Below, piece after piece: positions 24,501-36,500 of a DNA stretch of 64,000 bases. This DNA comes from Xiphophorus maculatus (Eukaryota > Chordata > Actinopteri > Cyprinodontiformes > Poeciliidae): contig NC_036450.1 of assembly GCF_002775205.1 (NCBI RefSeq), forward strand, positions 17,999,479 through 18,063,478, written 5' to 3'. A model generated the notes under the pieces. The model worked only from the letters and a program-made list of their open reading frames with translations. It made no database searches and had not been told where the DNA came from. The stretch's first letter is position 1. Each line of letters begins with the position of its first letter. The position numbers were made by a program, and so were the translations under genes.

Positions 24501-27500
24501 TACACCTAAATATCATTTGTTTCTAAAGGCATAGCTAGGTTCTGTAATAAATTCATTCTTTACACCTGATGGTGTTTTCAGATGAAGTTTGTAAAAATGC
24601 TACAAGCAAATGCTAACATGTTTTCTCTGTTTTGATATGACCTGTTGATAGTTTGGCTTGTGAAATTTCAGTGCAGTTCCAGTTAATCCAGTTGATTAGT
24701 GTGCAGAGGATATTTACAGAAAAAAAAGATGTTCCCTGCCTCGAAGCGCTTTTCTTTGAAAGATGTAAAATGTAATGACATTTCCAACACCTGAAGCATT
24801 TCCCCCTTTATTCCTGCCTTGCAGCAAATCCAGCCCCCCAGTGTGACTTAGCCAGCGGCTGGAGGCAGCACGGCTCCAACTGCTACAAGTTTAAGTCTGA
24901 AACGATGAAAAGCTGGTCGGCAGCCCGGCATGACTGTGTGGAGGAGGGAGGAGATCTGGTTTCCATATCCTCACTGGAAGAAAACACGTTTGTGATGGGA
25001 ACGCTGTCGTCAACACATCTGGATTTCTGGATTGGTCTGTCCACACTGGTGAGAGGAACTTGTTGATGCATGGAGAGGGTGACCTACCGGTCTGGAAATA
25101 GATGATCAACGCAGCGCTACGTGAATGTGAAGATGAACTTTGTCTTAACAGAAATGCAACAAGATTTCATGTCAGGTTGATCCTGGGAACAGCCAGTTTG
25201 CCTGGTCTGATGCAATGGCGGTGAGCTTCACCAACTGGGAGGTTACCTCTACAGTGTAAGAAGAATAATCCATCTTCACAAAAGATCTTCTATTAGTAAA
25301 AATGTGATGAATTTAGGATAAAGCTGTAGTTGTCTAACAGAGATCCACAAGTTGGCGGGTGTGCTGCGTTGGTCAAAGGTACATCAGAAGCATTTGGAAA
25401 GTGGAGGTCCCATTTGTGCCGATATGAGCGCCCATACATGTGCAAGCGTCTACTCAGCAGTAAGCACAGCACTTTGTCTTCCCCTGGCGCTGATGTTTTT
25501 GGAAGTTCACCCCTACTGTCTGGATTTTCCTGATGTCTCTTCTTCAACCCATTCTCCTCCCCGCCCAGCCATCTGTCTTCCAGGGTGGCAGAGCTTTAAT
25601 GGCAGCTGCTACTGGATTGTCAGTAACGTCAATCAGCTGACCACCTGGTATGAAGCTCTTAACAAGTGCTCCGCGATGGGGGCTCACCTGCTGTTCATAA
25701 ACAGGTAGAGGATGAAGAACTTCCACTTCAAAAATGTAATCACAAATGTATTTGTCGTCTTTGCAGGTTAGAATTGCAGCCGTGGACATTATCATTATTG
25801 CATGCATGATGAGTTGAAAACGGTCACTGTTAGCTTGGAGACACAAAATAAGTAAAGCAGCTACAGATACAACTCATTTATTTAAAAAAAAATCCAAGTT
25901 TAAGTAAGTTTTTTTTTCATTAATGAAGCATGACACAAACAAAACATTTGTCTTTTTTGTAAGTTGACTAGCAGAATTAAGCAGCAACCATAAAAACCTC
26001 CGATCACTCTGCCATCTCACTAAAAGGGCTGTAAATTGTTGGAACGGTTGTTGTTTTGAAACCCCATTCTTTGAAGATCTGGATACATGGCTAAGCTAAG
26101 CAATTCTAGTTTCACTTGTGCGTTTGCTGAGCATGTAACCTTCTATCTGTTTGTTAATGTTTCAGGTGTATGCAGAGACTCACTTTATAGATGAATGAGC
26201 AAAATGGAAAGTCTTATCACTCAGTATTTATGCACTTTGAATACAATTGTTCTGCTCCTGCAGCATGACATTGTATCTTGTCTCCATGGTGTAAGTGGCA
26301 ATTTGCAACTTTTATGCCACTATTTTCCAAGTAGCATTAGTAATTCATGCAGTTTAAATTTTTAGGTTTTTTGCTGTTGTTATTATTGCATATATACTGT
26401 ATATATGTATATATGGAGTGGGACACATCTTTTTGTTTGTCTTTTGCATCATAAAGTCAAGAGGAGCAGTTTTTCATCAATGCGAAACTTCCAGACTTTC
26501 ACCAAGTAGACATTCCTGATATCTGGATCGGCTTATCAGGTTAGGACTTTGAGTAAATCCTCTTTTTCTAATCGGATTAAAAAGTAAATTTTTAGGCCAT
26601 AACATACAGTTCTGATATACCCTCCTGGTTATTTCCCTGCTTTTTCTGCATGCAGATATGTACCAGGATGGAGACTTTAAATGGACGGATAAAAGTAAAA
26701 TCACGTTTTCAAACTATGGTACTGGCTGGCCCAGAAACACTGAAAACACTTGGGACTGTGGCCAGATCTACACAGGTGGGTTCTTCCCTCTGTCACTCAA
26801 TTTATAATAAATGGTTCCTCTTGTTAGCTTCTAGAATAAGCCCTTTATTTCAGGGAACTATGAGGGCAAATGGGAAACAACTAACTGCTTCAAGAGTCTG
26901 GGTTACATCTGTGAGATGACTGGTGGAATGAACCCTCAACCAACTGCGTCTCCTGGTCAGTTAGTCTTCATGCTCCTTTCCCATATATAGACAGTAATAG
27001 TTCTACCAGTGACCGTGGTGTTGTTTACTTCAGATGGCCACTGTGACCGTGGATACTTGCTTTATAAGGACTCCTGCTACCACTTTGAGACTGAGCAGGT
27101 GAAAAACTGGCAAGATGCCGAAGCTGACTGCGTCAAAGAGCAGGGTCATCTGGTCAGCTTTCATTCAGAGGAAGAGCTCAGTTTCCTCACTGGTGAGCAG
27201 CTGTGACATAAAATCACTGTGGTTTAAGAAAACATAACGCCTTGCATAAATATTCTTACACCTTTGAATTAGTGTGAGCTACAACTGCAAATCTCAGTTT
27301 ATTCTATTGGGATTTTATGTGATCTGACTGACCAACAAAGAGTGGTGCATAATTGTGACGTAGACGGGAAATTATTCATGGCTTTCAAAATTTGTTACCA
27401 AGAAAAATCTAAGAAGTGTGGCGTGCAGCTGTTCTGTCAGATTCACAGAAGAGCTGAATAAATTACACTACGATTAAAACTGTTTTCACTGGTTTTTATT

Positions 27501-30500
27501 TAGGCATACTGGAGTAAATAGAGCTGAACACCACACTGTTTATTTTTTTAATGTGTGAAAATGTTAAATTATTTAGATTTCACTTTACAATTTTGAAGAG
27601 TCGGAGCCTCTAAAAATCATAAAGGAGAAGAATTCTGACTTTAAACTCAGAATTCTAATTTTACGTCAATCTATGTCGAAATCCAAACAAAATGTAAACC
27701 TGCAATTGAACCTGTCCCAAATTTACTTGATAGATTTGAGTTTTAAGACTAGATTTGCCTGAAGGTGCATCAACAATTCAAACAATTCTGATTCTAGCTA
27801 ATTATTATTATTATTTTTTTAAGTTACCCTGATCCTCTTCTATGTTTGTGCTATTGTACATTTGAATAAATAGCACTTTACAGTTTGTGGTCTCAGCGGG
27901 TTTGAACAGTGTCTGTTGACATACTTGGATGTGGGTTTTTTTTTTCTTTGCAGCTCACATGCCAGGTGAAGCCTGGGTAGGTTTGAATGACATCAATATT
28001 GAAAACCAGTTTGTGTACACCGATGGATCAGATGCAGTAAGTAGCACAAACACAGGGAATGTCACCCATTCCACCAAACTCCCATTTCTTACTGTAGGTG
28101 CTGACTGTGACAATCAGAGCAGCATCTCAGTTTGTGCCGCTCTTTGCCGATGATCTCAGAATCTCCTGCCGTGGGCGCCCAACCAGCCAGACAACTATGA
28201 GAACAACGAGGACTGCGTTCACTTGACGGGAATGACTCACCCTGACCCTGGGAAGCTTAATGACGACAAGTGCACTGCCACGAAAGAATTTGTTTGCAAA
28301 AAAGGTGAGATGCTCGTATACATTTGTACCTCCTCTAGTCTTTCTTCTCCCTTTGCAGTAAATTGTTGCTTTCTGTCATTGTAGCAAAGGGTCAAGGGCC
28401 TCCTCCTCAGCCTCCAACATCTGGACCAGGTTGACTTGACGTTATGCTCTTCTTAGATCTAAAACGCATAATAAAGCGTATTTACATGAATGTGGACGTC
28501 TGACTTGTTGCGTTTGCTGCAGGATGGAATGAGAAGTGCGGCTCGTGGACCTCTGACCCTTTCAACGACTTCTGCTACCTGTTTAACTATTTGTCGATGA
28601 GGACTTGGGCGGAGGCTCGAGCTGACTGTGTCAACCAGGGAGGGGAGCTTCTCAGTATCACTGAACCTTTTGAGCAGGCTTTCATACAGGGTATTTAGAG
28701 CTTCAAGTCATTTTTTCTAAGTTATTGTCAGTGATTGTCTGTTTGCATTGACAAAAAACTAAAAAACTAATAATCCCACTTGAAGTCGGGTTCGGATTGG
28801 TTTTATTAGGGTTTTTTATACCACACTTTTAGGACTGGTGAACATAATCCTCACTTATTTATAGTATTTCAGTGTGTGGATTCTTAATTGTTTTGTTGTG
28901 ATTATTTCTTGTTGCTCCATAAACAAGTTGCTAAAATTATTTTTAATAATTTAAACTTCATGCTATTCTTACAAAGCGATCCAAAGAGGTGTGATATATG
29001 ACGTTCACACACCATCACTCTCCGTCGTTGATCAAATAAAGCACATATTGGGTCCAGAGCGATACAAAAATGAATCGACTGCTGTGAAAAGCAGCCTACT
29101 GAAATGTTCATGTTCAATCTCAGGCCTGATCCAGCAGGCTCCCACCGGGATCTCCCTGTGGATGGGGGGTCATGACTCCATCACAGAGGGCGGCTGGGAG
29201 TGGACGGACGGCTCTCCGTTCAGATACATTCGCTGGAATGCAGGTTCATATGAGACTGAAAACTCTGAGTTACTTCTGAAAAACAACATCAGACAGCGAG
29301 ATTTGTGTTCCCCGCAGGCAACCCAGATGATTACTTTGGTGAAGACTGCTTGTCGATACTTATTAACGACGGCTACTGGAACGACGACAACTGCCAGAAC
29401 AAGAGAGGATATATCTGCAAGCGGAGAGGTGAGGAATGCTGCTTGAAATGTTGCTGATGGTGAATTACAACCAGGTCAAAAGAGAGCTAAAATGAGCTTC
29501 TTCCTTCCAGGGAAAACACCTGAGCCTCCTCCACCACATAATGGTAAAAAGGACATCTACATTCTTTTCTTTTTCAGCACGATTCATCAACACACCCAAT
29601 TAAATATCCCGAGTATTAATTCTTGTTCTTTTGTTAAAGGTTTCATGACAGCAATTGTGTGCCAAGATTCCACCGCTGTCCTTCACTGCCCTCAGGAAAG
29701 CGTGATAAACATCCAGTCTGCTTTCTACGGCCGCAAGAGCAAAGACATCTGCCCACACTTTGAGGGATCAGAAGGTTCTGCTACAAATGAGTTGCAACAG
29801 ATGGAAATACAGACCAGTGCTACTACAACAACATACTGTGTAATCAATACCATTTAATAAGAAAATATGGATATGATTTTGTCTGTTTTACAGGGAGCTG
29901 TACAGTCGAAGGAGTTCTTCCTCCGTACAGAAAGGCATGCGATAACCGTCCTTTTTGCTTCGCGTACGCCCGCGCTGAGAAAGATCCCTGCCCCACTATC
30001 TCGAAATATCTGGAGATAGTGTATAGCTGCGAACAAAAAGGTAATATCTTTTTTTCTCATTTTTATGAGAATGATCACTCCATATTGACATATAGAAACA
30101 AAATATTAATATCTCTCCAATCCTGACTAAGTGTTGTTCACTTGAACTTAGGCTTAGCTCTACAGACACCATCCTAATCAAAACCCAAAGAACAGGCTGA
30201 AATTGTGAGAAATTGTTGATGAAACCAGAAATAAAGCCAATGAAAATGTTGCATCAATGTACAATGTAATACTGTAGTAAAGCCATATATCCACAAAACA
30301 TCCACACAATATTCCTCTGCTTAATGACTCTGCAGAAAAATAAACATGAAGTGAATTTTAGTTGATTTAGATGCATGTCAAATGAAAATGCAACAGAAAC
30401 TACATGGCATATGACTTAAATCAACCTAATGTGAGTAGTCATTCACATTAGATTTAACCCACAAAGTATATAACCCTTTCAAATCAAATGATAATGCACA

Positions 30501-33500
30501 CAAGTTCAATGATAACAAGTAATATTATTATCTGACAGTGGTTTTGGAAGAATAAAATGCACAAAAAAATACACTAGGGGTGAAAAAACTGCAGAACAGA
30601 ATTTACCTTATTTTCCTCACAATACTTTTGATATGTTTTCATTACATATGCATTATCATAAAAAAAAACTATAATCAGCCATGTTTTTCTCACAGTGTGT
30701 CTGCACGGCCTGGGTGTTGAGGATGGGAACATCACTGACTTCCAGCTCTCTGCTTCTTCTTCTATCGGTTCTTTTACTGCGAACAAAGCCCGTTTGCATG
30801 GCAACTCCTGCTGGATGCCCTCAGGAAGTGGTCTGAAATAATTTTTTTCTACATCATTTCTTCAACATGACAATAAGGATGAATTTAAACTTCTAGGGAA
30901 GAGCCATTGATGGGTTGATTTCCAGGTGAAACATGATCTCTTGTGTGTCCTTTTTCAGCAACTTCAAGCTGGATCCAAGCGAATCTGGGTCAGACCAGGA
31001 AAGTAACTGGGATTGTAATCCAGGGTTGTCCTCACAATGACCACTGGGTCACTAAATATAAGTTGCAGCACAGTATGGACGGGGCAAGCTGGACTGACTA
31101 CACTGCCGATGGAGATGTGAGTAAGACAGGGTTTGTACTTCATCTGCTGTGAAAAAGTATTTGTATTTCCAGAATTTATCTATTTCATCATCTGAAAATG
31201 ACATCCATCAGCTGTCCAGTTTTCAGTCTCCATATTTGAAGCAGAATCACTGTTTGTAATAAATGTATTAACTTTTATGTTTGCACTTAAAAATGTAATT
31301 TTATGGACTGAGATTTGAAAATCTGGCTTTTGGAATTGTAGTCTGAAAAAGTGTATAAACCTTAATCACCATATGAAAAAACCTCAAAGTTATCATGAAT
31401 TAAAGGTTTTCTAGTTTGGAAGATTTAAAAATGTGCTTTCGCTTAAATATTTATTATAATCATTCTTTCTTGTACTTCACTATTTGCAGTTTTTCCCAGG
31501 TTCAACAGACAGAAACATCCCTGAAACTCAGCTGCTGGGCACCCCTGTGTCCGCTCAGTACGTCCGCCTCCGTCCACTGGAGTTCAGCGGCCAGGCAGGG
31601 CTCCGGTTTGACGTATTGGGATGCACGCCTGACTGTGAGCAAATCATAAGACTTTTAATTCCAAAGAACACTGGAAATATTGCTTTGGTTTTTAATTTCT
31701 AACATTTTTATCCAAACTAACTCTGGTTTCACAGATGCAATTACATGTGCCAACAAGCCCAACTTCAATTTTGCCAATGATCAAATGACGTGAGTCAATT
31801 CCAAGATATTTCATTTATGCTGCAGCATTTGGATGACTATAATTTATGCTATAATCTTGCTGTATTTTTAGGGTGCATTGTCCAGCAGACTGTGCTAATA
31901 CAGATTACCTGGTGTACGGCACATCAGTATATCGTGGGGTATGTAATTATGTCCCATTACTTGCATCCCTTTAAGATATTTGGTGTATTGGTGAATTTAT
32001 TTTGTTTTTTCTTATTTGCTTGTTTTCACCTAATTTTGCAACAGGACTCAAACATCTGTGCAGCAGCCATCCATGCTGGAGTTGTTCTCAATGAGAACGG
32101 AGGAGACTGCACTTTGTTAAAAGCTCCTGGTCAAAACTTTTATCCCGGCTCCACCAGGAACGGCATCATCTCCAGACAGTGAGTCCACAAGTTTTATTCT
32201 TTAACTCTCAGGAAAGTTTTTATGAGGCCTGACAGCTAAAAATCTTCTGTCTGCAGATTTGGTGGAGACTATGATGTATCGTATACTTTTTCAGATGGGG
32301 GTGAGTAAAGATTTATTCATAATCAGTTTGACTATTTCCAGCTTCCTTCATTCTTTCTGCTGAATCCCTTTTTTCATCGTCCTGCCATCAGAGCTGAGAT
32401 GCTCCGGGCTTGACTGGTATGAGTTTGGAGACTTCTGCTACAAACCTTTTGGAGACAAAAAGACTTGGCACGCCGCTCGGAGGACCTGCAGGAATCTGGG
32501 CGCTGAGCTTGTTTCCATCCATTCCATGAAGGAGCAAAGCTGGGTGGAAAGCTACCTCTACCTGGGTATGGATGCAGATAGACAGAAAAACAAAATGTAG
32601 AGCTGGAGATCAGAGACCAATCTTTCTATGTGTGATTGTTTCGATCTGCAGCCACCAGTGACGTGTGGACTGGTCTGAACGACCTGGGCTTGCCTGGTAT
32701 GTTCATGTGGTCCAATGAACACATCGTAACTTTCACCTATTGGGCTCCAGGAGAACCCAACAACCATGATGGCTTCAGTGAAGACTGTGTTGAAATGTTA
32801 CACCAGGTGAGAACTCCTCTTTGTATCCATGCAGCCAATAATGAATATTTATATTCTTTGCAGATAATTGAGATTTATTTTCTTGCAGACCGGCAGATGG
32901 AACGACGTGTCCTGCACAGAGCTTAACACCTACATATGCAAAATGCCCAAAGCACATTACCCTCTCCCGTCAGTCAAACCCACCATGTATGGATGTCAGC
33001 AGGTAGGACCGTCTTTTCCTGTTGTCTGAGTTGTACTTTGTTCTTTAAAGCAGCAGTGCATTTATCTGGAAGATGTGCTTTTCCTGCATGTCAGGGTTGG
33101 GACGCGTACGGCTACTCCTGCTACTGGATGGAAGAGTCGGCCAGGAGTTGGTCCGATGCTAAAGCCTTCTGTAAGGAGCAGGACGCCGTCTTATTGCACA
33201 TCGGAGACATGTGAGGATGAATCTGTGGTTTTTCAAACAGCAGAGATATCATTGAATAACGCCATCTTCATCAGGGCAGAAATATTTGCCATGCAAACAT
33301 ATTCATAACCTTGAATCCTTTTTATATTTGATCACAGTATCACTTATCAGCGTAATTTTTGAGTGGGGACAATATGTGATGGACCAACACAATTTAGAGT
33401 ATTGGTTGCATTTGTATGTAGCCACCTTTCACTCAATTCAATATGTTATTCAACCACCTTTCATTGCAACTATGACTGTAAGTCATCTGTGCTATGGCAA

Positions 33501-36500
33501 TGGTTTTTGCGGAGGGTAAAAATTTGTGCCAATTATTGCTTCCAAAATAGCAAACTCAGTAAAAGTTAGAAGGATGAAGACCAACTATGAACAGCAAATT
33601 TCTAAGTCATGCCCTAAATTCTCATTTAGGGTAGGATCAGGACATTTGGTGTGCAGTTCACTAATGTTCTCCACAGGACAGCCAAGGGTAAATAACACAG
33701 AGGTAAACTTTTATTAGGCAGTTGGATGAATTGCATCAAACTCAAAGGAGCTGACTACATGTGCATGTCATAGATTAAAACAAAACAAAACAAAACCACA
33801 TCTTATTTTAATTCCTCTTCAAAATAGTGCTTTGCCTTGTGTTGGCGTATCACATAAAACTCTCTAGAAGAGATGAATCCAAACATGATGTCTTTCATGT
33901 TCCACTGCAGCTACGAACAGTCCCATTTTACAGTAGCCTTGTCAGGAAGAACCAGTTTCTGGTGGATGGGGCTGCGCGCCCAGGGAGACATGAGTGGAGG
34001 GGTCGACTACGTCTGGGACAACGGCTTACCTTTGACCTTCACTCACTGGGACAAAGACCAGCCAGGTACTAAAACCGACTGTAACCTCGCCTGAAAGGGA
34101 ACATGTACCAAGATGAGAAAACATTTACTGTCTTTTTTTATTAGACAATGGAGATGGTACCTGTGTGGCTATGACAACTGGACAGATTGGCGGTTTCTGG
34201 GACGACAAACAGTGCTCAGAGAAGTATGCCTTCATCTGTGAAAAGGCCAGACCTGACATCACTCCACCTACAAAGGCTCCAACTCCTCCTCCGTCTCAGG
34301 GCTGCGCTAACGGCTGGACGGCTTTGCCCCACTTCCGGAATTGCTACAGGGTGATAATGACAGTAAAATAGAGATAAAATAAAAGAGGATCTTTAAGCTA
34401 AAATTTACCTTTCACATGCTTTTGTACTTCCATTTGGGTCTCAATTGCTTCTAATAACAGCCCAGGCAGCAGTTTTTGGCAATAAATTAATGTTCTTGTG
34501 CTGATTCAAGAATGAGCGAATTCCAAAACCTCCCAATTGTTGAGTCACAATTGAGGGCACTGCACTGTTACCTAGGAACCCCAGCCCAAGCCAATCCTAG
34601 CAACCCAAGCAGAGCTCCAGCATGTTCAATCAGCTGGCTTTACCGCTGTACAATGGCTGCTGAAAATACAAGTGTTTAGTTGTTGACTTACCATCTAGAA
34701 ACCACTTTCTATATTCTTGTTGATTGTACAGGGGGCTCCACTTCTGCTTTCCAAAGATGTACAGTTGTATAATTCCACAGCCATTTTCATAAAGTTGGGC
34801 GGCGTGGCCCAACTTTCATAAGCTGCATTTGCATTTAAAGTGACAAGAGGCCATAAGACAGCTGATTCTGAAAGGAGTTCAAAATAGGCAAAACTAATCA
34901 GACTAAAATCTCATTATCTAAGAAAGATTTTGTGCAAAAAATGTAATGAACATGCTTTGTATGGCTCTTAGACCTATCCTAATTTGCTCTAGGAAGCATA
35001 AAAGGTTTAAGCCATGGGAGAAACTGATTTTCTTGTTTCCGTGTGATGCAGCTTTTCCACAATGTAGACTGGTCCCAGAAAAAGAGCTGGGAAGCAGCAC
35101 AGGAGGACTGCATATCCAGAGGAGCTAATCTGGTCAGTATCCACAATCATGAGGAGGAGGAGTTTTTGTCTGTGTACAGTAAAGGCAGCACTAAGTGGAT
35201 CGGCCTCAGGCACAACCCTACAGTAGGAGGTGAGAAGAGACTGTGTTTTTCTCTGAATTTTAAATGGAATCTGAGATGAGAACCTAATGACTCTTCATTT
35301 ATCACAGGGTATTCCTGGAGCGATGGAACTCCCTTGTCACACACAAACTGGGGCCACGGGGAGCCAAACAACCACGAGGGTCGTGAGGAGTGCGTGGAGA
35401 TGGTGAGCAGCAACAACGGGACGTTCTCCTGGTGGAACGACCTGAACTGTGACGCGCATCAAGACTGGATCTGCATGATTTCCAAAGGAAAAACCCCAAT
35501 CATTCCCCCAGTGCCTCCATCTCCTGTCCCAGGTAAATTATCTCCATCATGCACCAGTTGTTCCAACCTCCAGGGGAAAATCATCTAAATGAATACTATC
35601 TCGAGACATATTTGTTTTCATGCATCCTTGCCACTTCCAGCTCCTGACTGTGGCTCCAACCCTGGCTGGAGGAAGAACAACAACATCTGTTACTACTACA
35701 ATGACACCGATATAGTTGACTTCCACACAGCCATCATGCGTTGCTATGCAGAGAAGGCCATGCTTGTCTCCATCCTCAACAAAAATGAACAGGCATATGT
35801 CAACAGCATGGTACGCCTTGTTTCTTTGACCTCTGAGGACATGAAAAATAGGAACAAATATGTTGATTTGATGTTTTACTCTGCCAGGTGGGCACAGGGA
35901 AGGTGACTGCAGCCTGGATCGGAATGAGGATGTTTGGCATCACAAGTGGACAGTACATGTAGGTAGATGACAACATGGAATAGAATAGAAATGGCCTTAT
36001 TGTCCCACAGAGGGAAACTACAGATCCAACAGGGATGGAAGGAATTCATGTACAAGAATTAAGGAGATTGGTTGTTTTCTCTTCTCAGGTGGATAGACCT
36101 TTCCCCTCTAACATACACCCACTGGGCACCAGGGGAGCCAAACAACGCCAACGGGGAGGAACAGTGTGTCCAGATGAACAGACATCAAGGTACCGTTAAC
36201 TACTATTAACTATGAAAACTTAGCAAGCCCACCCCCATGCTCACTCACTGAACAATGATCTCTGGATTTTGAAGGTGGATGGAACGATGCCAACTGCGGC
36301 CGAGCCGGAGCCGGTTATGTCTGCAAGAAGTTCCCTGGAGACGTCCACACACCTCCTCCCCCCACACAACCCTGGGAGGGCAACTGTCCTGCAGGTAACG
36401 CCTTTTGATGACAAATGCAACATCAGGAAGATTTTCTCTTTCTTTCTAGCATCCTTCTTTAGATATCAAAATGTTCATGGATCTTTCCATGAACATTTTC

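Larger units (their letters stand above)
23452..29428 (+). other. N-terminal lectin block: CTLD1 to CTLD5
   Basis: CTLD1 (exons 2-4, residues about 23-147): FWIGLND, QPD, HWNDDNC. CTLD2 (exons 5-7, about 155-298): FWIGLST, no EPN/QPD, WND replaced by KWRSHLC. CTLD3 (exons 8-11, about 300-433): IWIGLSD, WPRN and KWETTNC, so probably not Ca-binding. CTLD4 (exons 12-14, about 446-574): AWVGLND, QPD, LNDDKC. A Pro-rich exon (28385-28429) then precedes CTLD5 (exons 16-18, about 590-720): NPD, YWNDDNC. The triplets that remain are galactose type (QPD) or NPD. Cysteine spacing is typical in each domain. Confidence 0.9.

Noticed and set aside
31141-31400. Tc1-like element in the F5/8C intron
   Set aside because: GTGAAAAAGTATTTG and a GTCTGAAAAAGTG stretch looked like transposon ends but are in direct rather than inverted orientation, with no matching interior.
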